A stretch of 64,000 nucleotides of DNA, taken from assembly GCF_003576645.1 (NCBI RefSeq), contig NC_044918.1, positions 19,690,020 to 19,754,019 of the forward strand, written 5' to 3'. Below, piece by piece: positions 1 through 12,052 of the stretch (the stretch's first letter is position 1; every line of letters begins with the position of its first letter). This DNA is from Ipomoea triloba. Its lineage: Eukaryota > Streptophyta > Magnoliopsida > Solanales > Convolvulaceae. The position numbers were made by a program, and so were the translations under genes. The notes beneath the pieces were generated by a model. That model was not told where the DNA came from. It was given only the letters and a program-made list of their open reading frames with translations, and made no database searches.

Positions 1-1599
1 GCTTCTATTTATAATTAATTAATGAATTAACTTCTTTCTGCTAGTTTTGGATGTTGACACGTAGGTCAAGGAAGATACTTGCCCCTTGCCCAATCAAGTA
101 AAGTTGCTTTGGAAAGATAGAGAAAATGCTAAATTTTATAAACTTGCACACAATGGCTGGATACAAGTCTACACTTGACAAATTAAAATATTGCAAGTTG
201 CTAAGTTCGAGTTTGTCTCACTCCACCGGAAAAATATGAAATCTAAAATGGGAGTGATGTTGAAGAAGAAAGCATGAGATACATAAGAGATAATGTCAAG
301 GGCATTCAAGCATTAATAGTATTCTTCAAGATCAAGATCTAGTCACTCAAAAACTCAAAAAGCTTCAAGTTGACACAATTTACTTAAAAGAGTCTTTCAG
401 TTGGAGAAAAATCAACTCTAAGTTGATCTTTGTTGTGCGTACATCTTTACACATGGATGTTAGTTGAAAGAGTAAGAGTAGCAAACTCGTGAAATTTAAT
501 GTTGCGAAAACCTTATTAGTAAACTGTGCTAACTTTGTGATTAAAGCACAAATTTATTTTTCACTTGTAATTTGTGAGGTGAACAAGATTATATTACTAG
601 TGAAATCCCTACTAGCGCTCCGAGCAATTATATATACTATACTATTTTTCTACCCCTTCAATACTCGATTTATGGTAAATGGATACTTCTGTTTGGGCAA
701 AAAGTAAATCCCACTTTGATTAAAAATATAATAAATAAAAAAATTAACCACTTGCATCACATATGAGCCACACAATAGGTAGGAATTTAATGAGCTTCAC
801 TCTAGACCACAAAAAGTTTTTGTGCAAAAGACATAGCACATTAAATAGTTATCTTGTCCTATGTAAATATGGCCTAAAGTAAGAAATTGTGGAGGAAGAT
901 GAATGCATGAATGCAGTAAAGTCTAAGCCGGTGGCTCCAATGAATGAAATTGCATGGCTCCAATTCAACAATTGAGATTTACAGGGTCATGTCCCTGTGG
1001 CTGCAGTTGCTTCATTTTTACCATGTCAGATCGATCATAAGTGCATCCAACTGCAGCATCTACATACTATGCATATGCATGTTGAGAATAAGAGAATCTC
1101 TTATCATAGTACCCTTGGGAATATGCAATGCGACAATGCATGTCACATGGACTTGCAGCAAAAAAATGGAGGAAACAAAGATGTGAGAAAAAAGAAAATG
1201 TTTGCAAATGCCAAAAATAATAATTACTATGCAATTATAAATTTATACGAAATAGTGGTATCAATCCTTCAAAAAGGAACCAGAACTGTCACCTTATAAA
1301 AAAAATTTAAAAAGTCAATAATGCTTTTATTCACAATTGAAAGATTAGAATCATTATTTGATATAAATATAGGAACATAATATATTATTTCCTCTATAAT
1401 CTAACAATAAATAATGTCCTAAATTGTGACAAATAATCATAACAAGATCTAAATTAATAAATCATATTCAAAAAGATTTCACTAACATCCTTCACCATCT
1501 AACATGGCAATAATACTCTTGTATTCATAGGTCACTGTGAATTCACTAATAGCAATAAGGCTCAAATATACCACCAAATTACATGTGAAACTGCAATTG
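1..1599. other. AT-rich intergenic DNA, no gene recognised
   Basis: Only short, low-complexity reading frames are present. No conserved protein, RNA gene or clear repeat unit was recognised. Confidence 0.6.
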
Positions 1600-1863
1600 T
1601 TATACCATGGACCAGGGTTTATATTGCATCGTGAACCCTGATACAAAAATTGTGTACCTTCAATTAACACATTTTGTACCTACAGTTAATAGTTTATGTA
1701 ATGTAAACAAATAACTTGATAATTGCTGACACATAATATGATAGCTACATGTACATATGTTGTCAACTGCATGTACATAATGTGCTAACTACATATACAG
1801 AATCTGAATGTTATTTTTGAACTAGAGTCTACAATGCAAAGTAGACCCTAATCCATGGTATAA
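1600..1863. mobile_element. MITE-like element with inverted ends
   Basis: The left end reads TTATACCATGGACCAGGGT and the right end is its imperfect reverse complement (CCTAATCCATGGTATAA), enclosing about 260 bp of non-coding DNA. Similarity between the arms extends about 35 bases with mismatches. No transposase is encoded. It is a non-autonomous inverted-repeat element; the superfamily is not clear because I could not define a target duplication. Confidence 0.5.
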
Positions 1864-1889
1864 TTTGCTGTAAAACAGGGCAAATTATG

Positions 1890-2320
1890 TTATGGACCCA
1901 GGTTCACCTTGTAAGGTGGACTCGATCTGGTCTATGTTAACAATTTTAGAACTCTATGTTCATAATTTTTGAACTCTATGTATGTTCACGTACAATTGTA
2001 AAACTCTATATTTACAATTTTAGATTTCAATATACAAAATTACATTACTTAATATTCACAACTTTTGAATTCTATATTCACAATTTTGTTATATAGATTC
2101 AAAAATTGTGTTATGCTGTTGAATATAGAGTTATGAAATTGTGAACATGGAGTTGTGAAATTGTGAACATAAGTTATGAAATTGTGAATATAGAGTTCTA
2201 AAATTGTGACCATAGAGCTCTAAAATTGTGAACATATAGTTCTCAAATTGTGAACATAGAGTTTTAAAATTGTAAATATGGACTCGAGTCCACCTTGCAA
2301 GGTGGACCCGGATCCATGAC
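1890..2320. mobile_element. Foldback MITE, family A copy 1
   Basis: The ends are inverted copies of a motif around ATGGACCCAGGTTCACCTTG, and each arm also holds the near-palindrome CACCTTGCAAGGTGGA. The interior is made of short units such as AATTTTAGAACTCTATGTTCA on the left arm and their reverse complements on the right arm, so the whole element can fold into one long hairpin. A second copy lies near 23953-24340. No coding capacity. Confidence 0.6.
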
Positions 2321-2944
2321 ATTAAATGGAATAAATATAATCTTTACTTTTAAATCTAATTTATGTAAGATTTTTACATTTGATATCGAAACTAAATTTA
2401 TATCCATATGCAATATAGCTAACAATATATCTGAAATGGGGTCGTTTACTTCATTTCTATATTTTTCCATTTCCAGTTTTCCATTTCTCCAGTTTTCCTT
2501 TTCCATTCCTCTAGTTTTTCATTTCTCCATTCCTCCAATTCTTCATTATTTCTCTAATTTTCTGATTTTATTAAATACAAGCATCCTATTTCTGGATTAT
2601 TTATGCAATCACATTAACTCCTTCTAGCTGAATCTCATGTGATTCTTCATGCATGTCCGGTGGTGAGTGGAGATTAAACTTTGTACCAACCTTTAGGAAA
2701 TATGGTGTAGGTGAAACACTCAAGTTGTGACCTTCCTTACTCAGAGCATTGAATATCATGCTTGCAATTAGGTGTGCAGAGCATTTGAGAATTATTTCCT
2801 GCAAGATGAATATATAATATATGATTAACGGGGCATACCCTTAGTTTCAATTAAATATGAGATGTCTGGTTAGAAGGTGGGTTCAAAAATTCATATCTTT
2901 CTTCCTTGAGACCAACTGCATACTTATTCCTTTGCTATCATTAT
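2321..2944. other. Intergenic, pyrimidine-rich stretch
   Basis: Positions 2455-2555 are an imperfect pyrimidine-rich simple repeat of TTTCCATTTCTCC-like units. Nothing else was recognised. Confidence 0.5.
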
Positions 2945-3215
2945 TGTTATAGGTAGCACGAAGCTTACCATATAACTTAAATGACAACGCGAAGCTTGCC
3001 ATGTATAATAAGCGACAACGCGGAGCTTGCCATGTAATATAAGTGATAACATGGAGCTTGGCATGTAATATAAGTCACAACATGAAGCTTGCCATGTTAA
3101 TTATATTGAGTGATAGCGCTGAACTTGCCATGTAATATGGTTGGTAGCGCGGAGCTTATCATATGATATAGGTAGTAGCAACGTGAGATTTGCCATATTA
3201 TGTGAAGTGTAGAAC
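2945..3215. repeat. Degenerate tandem repeat, unit about 35 bp
   Basis: About seven imperfect units share the core GGAGCTTGCCATGTAATAT followed by AAGTGACAAC-like sequence. Units differ by substitutions and small indels, so the array is old. It does not encode a plausible repeat protein. Confidence 0.65.
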
Positions 3216-3599
3216 TTTCTACATTATTAGTTTCATTTGAATAAGTTGGCAGTTGGTCGCATTAAATAATTGATAGAAAGTAACAGAAAAGAAAATTAAT
3301 AATAATATTAACATAACTTATCTTTTATTTTGTTGATTGTTTAAGCCCTTTCTTTGTCGTGGTATGGTTAAAAATTCCATCATAATATTTCAACAATTGA
3401 TTCTTACTGTACTCCCATGCTTAGTTGTTCCTTACTTCACAATGATTCTAGCCAACTTTTGCTCCAAATATTATAGCTTAGCCCAACATTTAAATATATG
3501 ATGTTATTTTGTAGCTATTTTGATCCATTTGACACCTGCTCACTAAATCCAATCTTGATTTTAATCTTACCAATAATGAGATGTCATACATTAACCAAA

Positions 3600-4080
3600 T
3601 AAACATGCATATTGCACAATTAACACCCTATAATGCACTATACCCCTTTAGAAAATGCACAACATAATACACATAAAATATATAAACTTGAGTACAATGC
3701 ACAACCAGACAACTGGTGATGATGCACAACATTAACGTAACTAACCTCATATATAAACACAAGACTCACCGAGTTTAACATATAACAATAGGTTATGCAC
3801 AATTAACGTACCCATCTTTGATACACAACCAAATAACTAGAAATGCACAACATTAATCAACCTCATATACAAGCACAAGACTCATTAAGTAGAACATACA
3901 ACAAAACAATATGCACAATTAACCCCAGTGCGATGCACAACCAAAACTGAAAATGCACAATATTAACCAACCTCATATACAAAGCACAAGGCTAATACCA
4001 TTGCTCAGTAAATCTATGATGGATGCAATAAGAATGCACAATATTCATATCCCTATTGCACAATACACACACCGGATTGC
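3600..4080. repeat. Degenerate repeat rich in ATGCACAAC motifs
   Basis: Blocks of roughly 110 bp recur with the elements ATGCACAACATTAA, CAACCTCATATACAA and GCACAAGACTCA. At least three blocks can be followed (near 3690, 3840 and 3950). No coding potential was seen. Confidence 0.5.
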
Positions 4081-5280
4081 ATGACACTTACCACTAGCAA
4101 AAAACAACACTCCACAACCCGTAAAAAGAAAGAAAGAAAAAAACTATAATCCAAAACCGTAAAAAAATAAATAAATAATTGAATACATAACAATTGATGA
4201 ATCTTTGTCTCTCGAATGCAACTCTAAATGGACTATGAAGAACTCAGAATAAATCCATATTGGACAAAATTATATTCAAATGATACACGGTAAAAATATA
4301 CTTGTTAACAAACCTGATTCCATAGCCGAAGAAGAAAATGATGAAGACGAAACCCTAGGCAAATTCCTGCTCACATTCGACAGTGAAAAAAAAAGGCAAA
4401 GAACACCTACAAAACAACTAACAATAATCCTAAACTGTATAACAATACAATTACAAAGCTTGCAAAATTACTACCTACACCCTAGATAAATAATTAAGGA
4501 AATGGTAGAATTTAATTTCACTAAAATCACAATTATCATATGGGAAAAAAATGGACAGTTCATATTTGTCCACAATTCTCACAAAGAGATCGACTAGTTC
4601 CCACATAAATACATATATGTGTGTGTGATATAAAATTAAAGTCATTGAGGGTGAAGCTAGAGTCTAATGGAAAAAAAAAAAAAGTGTGTATAATTAGATG
4701 AAATGTTAACTTGTATATTGTGCTTTTTCTTTTGTACATCAATTTCTTTTTTCAATTTTGTCATTCTTTTTTCTTTTTCTCCTAAGTTGTTAGCATTGTT
4801 GGATAACACCATTAAAATATAAAAACTTGTGCATTGTGCATATTTTTTTTTTTTTTTTTTTTGTAAACTTAGACAATATTTTTAATTTTTAATTTTTAAT
4901 TTTTAATTTTTAATTTTAATTATATAATTTCGCCTCTATTTTTGTTTATTATGCATTTTTTCACGCATTGCGCATACTTGTAATTAGTTGTTATCATAAA
5001 AACCAAAATTATTTTAGCACTTCGTACTAACACTTTTTTATTGCAATTGTTGGGATATAGTTATTTAAAAGTTGAACTGTATTTCACATGTGCTGTTTTT
5101 CTGATTTTTGTTACGAAACCACGATAATTAGATCGAGAACATGTGAATTCTGACGACAAATCAAAACTGCAGATTTTGTTTTAGTTTATTTTGACACCAC
5201 TTTTTTTTATTAATCGAAACAAATTAATGAATTCAATAATTTCTATTTATATACTCCGTAATTTACAATTATAAATTTTT
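4081..5280. other. AT-rich intergenic DNA with simple repeats
   Basis: There is a T-run at about 4845-4862 and a heptamer microsatellite (AATTTTT, about six units) at about 4878-4917. The reading frame at 4280-4489 has a composition unlike a conserved protein and was not called. Confidence 0.5.
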
Positions 5281-5885
5281 AGAGCAAATACCAATTTTGG
5301 TCCCACGACTACTACTATAATGATAATTTTGGTCCACATGTTTAATTTCTACCAATTTTGGTCCCACGACTATTGTTTTAGTACCAATTTTCATCCACGA
5401 CTATTATTTTAGTGCTAAAATTCATTGCGCTGGTCACACATCCGTTTAAAATGTATAAAAATCTAAAATTGTTACGGGTATTTTCGTCATTTTAAACTTA
5501 ATATCCCAATTTTAGTCTGAATAAATAGATTTAAGTTCTAAGATCGATCAAAATTCGCAGTTTTTCTCCTTATTTTACCTTAATTTGAGGAGGAGATTCT
5601 GAATTGTGATCAATCTTAGGGTTTAAATCTCTTTATTCATACTCAAATTAGGATATTGAGTTGAAAAGGACGAAAATACCTTTACAAATTTTAGATTTCA
5701 GCACATTTTAAACGGATGGGTGACCGACGCAATGAATTTTGGCATTAAAATAGTAGTCGTGAAGGAAAATTGGTACTACAACAATATTCGTGGAACCAAA
5801 ATTGTCAAATTGGTAGAAATTAAACATGTGGACCAAAATTGTCATTTTGCTAATAGTCGTAGGACCAAAATTTGTATTTGCTTTA
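5281..5885. mobile_element. Long foldback element, arms about 300 bp
   Basis: The left arm begins AGCAAATACCAATTTTGGTC. The right half is its reverse complement almost throughout, ending near GACCAAAATTTGTATTTGCT. Recognisable paired blocks include CCAATTTTGGTCC, CACATGTTTAATTTCTACCA, ATCCGTTTAAAATGT and GGTATTTTCGTC. Only a short loop near 5565-5600 is unpaired. It encodes nothing, and is probably a non-autonomous DNA transposon. A transcript would form a long hairpin RNA (inference). Confidence 0.7.
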
Positions 5886-6165
5886 AATTTTTACAATCAT
5901 GACTTTTATAGATTTTAAAAAAATGATAAATTTTAATAAATTTTTAGTAACTTCCATAAAATCTCTATTAAATTTTGTAAATTTTATATGAATCTATCAA
6001 ATAGAGATTGTATTAAATTTTATAAGAATCTATAAAATAGAATTTTACAAATTTTAATAGAGATTTTATGAAAGTTACTAAAAATTTATTAAAATTTTAT
6101 CATTTTATTTATTTTTTAAATCTATAAAAGTCATGATTGTAAAAATTTAAAGCAAATACAAATTT
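5885..6165. repeat. Second palindrome adjoining the foldback element
   Basis: TTTACAATCATGACTTTTAT at about 5889 is mirrored by ATAAAAGTCATGATTGTAAA at about 6125. The blocks between (GATAAATTTTAATAAATTTT, AGTAACTTCCATAAAATCTC) also have inverted partners. The right end repeats the AAAGCAAATACAAATTTT terminus of the neighbouring foldback element, suggesting nested or tandem insertion of related elements. Confidence 0.6.
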
Positions 6166-8100
6166 TAATGATGGTGTTGACTCTATTAAATTTTATAAAT
6201 TTTTAGTAACTTTCATAAAATCACTAGTTATGCATAAAATAAAAACTTTGAAACAAAAAAATATTATAGTAATAATGTAATAATAAAACCATATTTTTTA
6301 ATTGAATATGTGTTGTGAACCAGCAAAAGAACTGTTGTACGCAATAAAAATTATAGTCCTGAATATTGCGCTCAAAGTTGTACTTTTTTTTCCTTAGATA
6401 AGTTTTTTCCCATTGGATTTTTCTTAGTCTAAGGTTTTTTAAGGGGTAACCAGCGAAAATTACACCCCCTATACTTATCTCAGACTCGGGGGCCTCATTA
6501 TGGACTTTTTAGGCATTCAGAGCATGTTCAAACTTGATATTCATTTTTTACTTTCTTGTGCCATCACTTCATGAGACACAAGAAAGTAGGGGACTAAATG
6601 ATGGATAGTACACTAGGCTGATCGAACAGACCAATCAACCAAAAGGACTTGGATTACATGGACCGAGCCAAGAAAGAATGAGCAACTTGGACCTATTCAT
6701 AGTTTAATAAGATTGGACTTATTATTCAATATACAACATACATGCTCTTTTTTCTTACTCTTGCCAACACTATTTCCTTAGTCTTCTCATCTTTCACTAC
6801 ACATTTAGATTCAGAAAACTCTATGCAGTATCCCTTATCACAAAATTGGATAGTAATTAACATATTAAATTTGAGTTAATACTCAATTTAGTCCTAAATG
6901 ACTTTTTATGCTTAATTAGGTCACTGACTTTGATGATTTTACTAAATTGGGCTATGGACCGAGCAAGGCCAATACTTTTATTCTATGGCCTAACCTGATC
7001 AGATTCATATTTGAACCGGATTAGCCCAATCCAGTTTAAATAATAACCATACAAATGGTGGTGAACCAATCTGCACATTTAACATCACTCAAGGGGAGAG
7101 GCAGAGAAAGAATTGAGCATGTGATAAAAATTTATTAAATATCTTTCTTATTGAATAGAAATCTCTATCGACACTTTTTTACTAAATGAGTCAATTTTCT
7201 TTTGATCAGAATGAATATTTTTTGTGACTAGCCAAACACTAAAAAATTCAAATAATAACTTTCGAAAGATATTGTTTTGAATTTCCATATCCGCGTACCC
7301 TTAATACATCACTTTCATTCCTTTCTTTGCATACATTCTACCTAGCATGCAAATACCCAAGTCTAATAATAGTATCAATTACAATTACAAATACAATATA
7401 TAGGGATTATTATAGTTTTAGAAAGAGTTGAATCAAAGTTGATTTTTTTTTTCTTTAATGAGATGAAACGTTGTGATTTATCAACGGATGTATAACATCT
7501 AAAAATTGACAATGCATTAAATATATTTTCTCAATTCAAACCTTACAACTTTCTAAACAACATGGATCTAATGGACTAAATATTTTGTTAGTTATTGAGA
7601 TAAATATAAACTAATGGAGATTCTATATTATATTATAATAATTTATCTCATGTCCGATTAGATATTAAGTACTCCGTATTAGATAATTATATTACTTATA
7701 TATGCAATACATGTGGGATGTGTTTTGAATGTTTGAATATGAAGACTTATCGATCTTGTGAAATTCATCGTTCGATCCACCCATATAAGTTAAGATTTGA
7801 AAAATGAAGACTCGTGAGTTGGCCCACGAAATTTTCAATTAAAATACAGAATGGATTCACGAAATTTTTGATCCATACAAATTAAGATTTAAAAATATAA
7901 ACTTGTGAGTCGTCTAACAAAAATTTGGACCTAATATAAAACGGGCCCATGAAATTTTTAATAAGTTACGAATCGACCAGGACTGACACTAGTTAAACCC
8001 ACATGTGTGTAAAAATTTGTAGCACATTACTCTACACTCCACAGGTACACAGTCGGCACTCTTAAGTTCCATTCCGGTTTGATACTCCCAGTCAGCGAAT
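6166..8100. other. Intergenic DNA without recognised genes
   Basis: AT-rich. A short perfect hairpin (ACTTTCTTGTG with CACAAGAAAGT) lies at about 6551-6588. No gene was recognised. Confidence 0.5.
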
Positions 8101-9388
8101 CACCGGGAGCCGCAGCGATCAGACGGCGGAAGCTTTTCTAAAGGATAAAAAGAAAAGAAACTAATTTATCACAAGCCCTAGACTCCCAAATCTCCCCAAT
8201 GAGGTTTAATCTTCTTCCGTGTCTAAAATCTACATATATGCTCTGCATGCATTTGTGTATACCTGTGTAAAATCTGTGTCTCTGCCTTTCTGGTTGCCAA
8301 CTTGCCATTCTTCGTCTTGGTAGTCTTTTTAAAAAATTGAAAAGGGTTCTGCTTTTTTTCCTTTCGGGTTGAATTTATTTGATTGTTTTTCGTTATTAGA
8401 TTGAAAAACAAAATTGGTTTGATTTGTCGGTGAATGGGACTTAGATGATCGTGGTGATGTAATGATGACAGTCAATGATTTCAACTCAGGAGTGTGCTCG
8501 GAGGAATACTTGGGTTTTTGTTTACTTTGTTTATATATATGATTATGCTTGTGCAAAGGCTAGGGGGAGAATGGGCTTGAATTCTTGAACTTTGAAAAAT
8601 GGTTGTGTTCCTCTGTTCCTAGCACCTTACCAGACACAACTTTTTTTTTTTTCTGAAATTGGGAGACAGAATATGATTTGGATAAGTTTTCTATATATTT
8701 CTTCCTCAATTTGATCAACATACCAATAGCAAGAGACTTGTATAAGTTATTATTATATGCTGAGTATTTAACATTATTTTAAATTGAACAACATAACTTA
8801 CACTTGAAAGGTTAATAAAAAAAAAACAAAAAAAAAGCCATTGTTGGCATCAAATGTACAAACTGATGAAAAAGCTGATATTTTTCCAGGACCTGTACAA
8901 TCAATAACAATAGTGGAAATTGTAGTTCTCACACCCTTGCTAAGGAAGTTTAAGCTGGATATGTAAAAGTGAAGGCTTTAGAACCATCTTCTTGTATATT
9001 TATTATTCTTTGCTCAGAATGCAAGTATGAGAACTTTCTAGAGAACTGCAAAGCTGACTGGTCTCTCTTCCTTTCTCAATCCCACAAGAGGCCCATATTT
9101 GAGGAAATTGTGTGCACTTATTTTCTTTCAGAAAACCATTTTGAGAAGAAAATATTTTTATTTAGTTAGCGTTGATGTCTTATGCTTAATGCATACTAGT
9201 TATGGGTGGTTTTGGTTAATAATATCATGCTAAGATTGTTTTGATCCTTCTATCTTTGCTTACAGATCTTGCGCCTCTTAGTAATTAAGCACTGCCTGAG
9301 GTTTCATTTTCAAGAAATTGTGTAACAAACAGTTTGTTGTAAACTTACCAAACTGAAAAGGGCCTCGGAATAACATAAGGGAGTTTAT
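8101..9388 (+). promoter_or_regulatory. Probable promoter and 5' leader of the SPOC gene
   Basis: Around 8160-8215 the sequence becomes less AT-rich and contains AAGCCCTAGACTCCC, typical of plant 5' untranslated leaders. The first in-frame ATG of the downstream gene is at 9389, preceded in frame by a TAA at 9371, so an untranslated leader, probably with an intron, is expected here. The transcription start was not determined. Confidence 0.35.
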
Positions 9389-12014
9389 ATGGATAAAAAT
9401 ACAGTCTCTCCTTCAGGAAGTGATACAAGTATTGCTTCTGGAACAATATTGGGTAAAAGGAAATTCACAACAACTGATCTACCAGAATATTCATGGCCTG
9501 AGGAGTCACACCTGAAAAACATAAGAAGAAATACTCATGAATTTGCTTCAATTCAAAGAAAGCGTGATGCATATGCTATGCGATATCAATTTCCAGCTGA
9601 TAAGTTTCATCATAATGATACTACAAAACCTAGATTGACTGGTAATTCTGATTCCCAAAGATATGAAATTGAATATTCAAAGGACATGCCTCTAAGTAAT
9701 GAGCTGCAGCTTTTAAAACATGAAGAGCAGTTCCGAAAGTTGGAAGTGCAGACTAGAGAGACACCTAAATTACCAAGTTGGATACTTGAGAAGGGAAATG
9801 TATGCGCACAATCTGAATCTAAGGGATCATTGTCAATTCCATCCTATACTTCCTATACAGAAAAGTCTCAGAGCGAACCTGTAGTACAAAATACTGCCCT
9901 AATAAAGACACTGTTGGCTACATTTTGTAATGATGATTTGTCTGTAACTCGGAGAGCCATGGGAACATTTCAGCAGAGTTCTTCTCAGCCTGACCGCTCC
10001 AATATTCTCTCTGATAGAAGAGCAAACATGGATGAAGTCAATGAGTTTGATACTTCTTGTCCTTTTGGACAAAGAGGGCAGGTTTTTCAGAAGATTGAGA
10101 GCAATAATGCTCCTAAATCCTGTGCTGAGCAAAAGGACATCCGGACCGAAGGGCAGTCCAATGTGGGGGATTCAGAAGGGTTCAATAAGGAGAACAAAAA
10201 AAATTCCTTGGTCGAGGAATTTGCTTCTAGATATGACCAAAATTCTGATAAAAGTTTCAAACATGAAAAGCAGAAGTTGAATCATGGCTCCCATAGATTT
10301 GAAGAAAAGAGTATGTCAAAATTACATAAATCATCTGTGGCTGCAGGAAAGATATGGGTTGGATCTCTTCAGCTAAATTCTTCCATTGCTGTGCCTGCAG
10401 TTGCCTTCTTTAAAAGGTTTATTTTTCATTTACTAATTTTCTCTTGGTATATGTATGCATTGCCCATGTTTCTTTTCATATTTATAATTCTAGGTAGTCT
10501 GCATGCAACCTGCAAATTAATCGTGTGTTTGCCCATCATATTGTTATGTCTGTAAATTTTGATATGCTGATGCAGATAAGATTTTGTCAAATGTTAAGAG
10601 TCTGATGAAGCAAGCTTTGTGGAAAATTCATGATTTCAATTGTCTTTAGTTAATTTTATGTTGCCTGTCTGGTTTGTGATCTAGATTGAAGCAGACTTCT
10701 ATAAACAATTTTCTGCAGCTGTATTGGATCATTTTTATTTGTGGCAAATTAGCTCTAAAAGTTTATAAATTCTGACCTTATTTTTACTTACCCTTCAAGA
10801 TTTTATTCATTGCACCTAAAAGGAATTCACTTTAGCCTTAATACCAACCATCAGCAAAGCTGAAATGGATCCTTATCATTTATGCTAACAAAATGGAAAA
10901 ATTATATTGCTTCCTTAGTTTGCATGTTATGCAGTAACACATTCTGCCACAAGGCAATGGAAATCTCGTTCAGAAAAAAATCGTCAAGAGAACTACAAAA
11001 TAAATAAATAAATAAATAAATAAAATAAAAACGATTTGGTCTTCCAAAAGAAGAGATAGATTTTAGCATCTTGCTGAACCTGAACCTAATCAAAGGATCC
11101 AATGAAGATTAGGTAGTGTGATCCATAGCAGGGTAGCAATGAAATCAATAGATTCACGTGCTGTTGCTGCTGTTGTTGTTGTTATTATTATTATTATTAT
11201 TATTAAAATTATTATTATTTTTCTTTATTGGATCATGAATGCTCTATTAATTTGTTGATTTTCTCTGGGGTTATTTTTCTCTGTGACATTTTCATACCTC
11301 CAATTCATTGGGTGGTCTCTACCAATTCATTGGTTTGTTAAAGACTACTATCCTTAGTCTAGCATGAACCTTCCCTTGAATAGTATATCTTTCAAACTAG
11401 AACAAGACTTTGAATGACCTTCAAAGCCAAATGAACACCCATGCATGGTTATCAAGGCGTCTCCTAGACGGCGCCTAGGTGTCCGGTCGGTGGAGACCGG
11501 ACGCCTAATGAGGTCGCCTCGCCCAGCGAGCTCAAGTGTCGTGCTACACCCTTCCACCACCGCCTGACCTTTCTTTTTTCTTTTTGTTTCTGATTTCACT
11601 CTTCTTTATTTCAAAGTAGAGAAGAGGGGTTTGCCTTATTCATTACTTAGAATACTCCAGATTATACACCATATATATAGGCCTAAAGAACATTGGAAAG
11701 ATGCACAATAAATACTAGACTTCTCACTGCTCTAGGAAAAACTAAGCTGAATCAGTTGCAGGCTATAATGTAGAATATGCGCGGGATGCGATCCTTAATA
11801 GTTCATGTTGGCGGAAGCCAATGTCCCGGGATCCCGGGGACTCATTCTGACTGAAACAAGGGGCGGGTCATTTTTTCGTATAAAGTTCCTCACCGGCTGG
11901 CCAATCATCACGGGAAAGAAGAAGATGAGGATCTACTCTCACTACCATTACTCTCGTCAAGGCAACTTAGAGTAAATAGCGCTGCAAAAGGCTGCCCAAG
12001 ACAAGATATTTTCA

Positions 12015-12052
<38 letters not shown>

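Noticed and set aside
2945..3215. Possible CRISPR-like spaced repeat
   Set aside because: Units are contiguous and degenerate without unique spacers, and the genome is a plant nuclear genome.
6551..6588. Short perfect hairpin as a microRNA candidate
   Set aside because: The 11-bp stem is too short for a plant microRNA precursor.
11000..11220. AAAT and ATT microsatellites in SPOC intron 1
   Set aside because: Ordinary simple repeats; noted but not of special interest.
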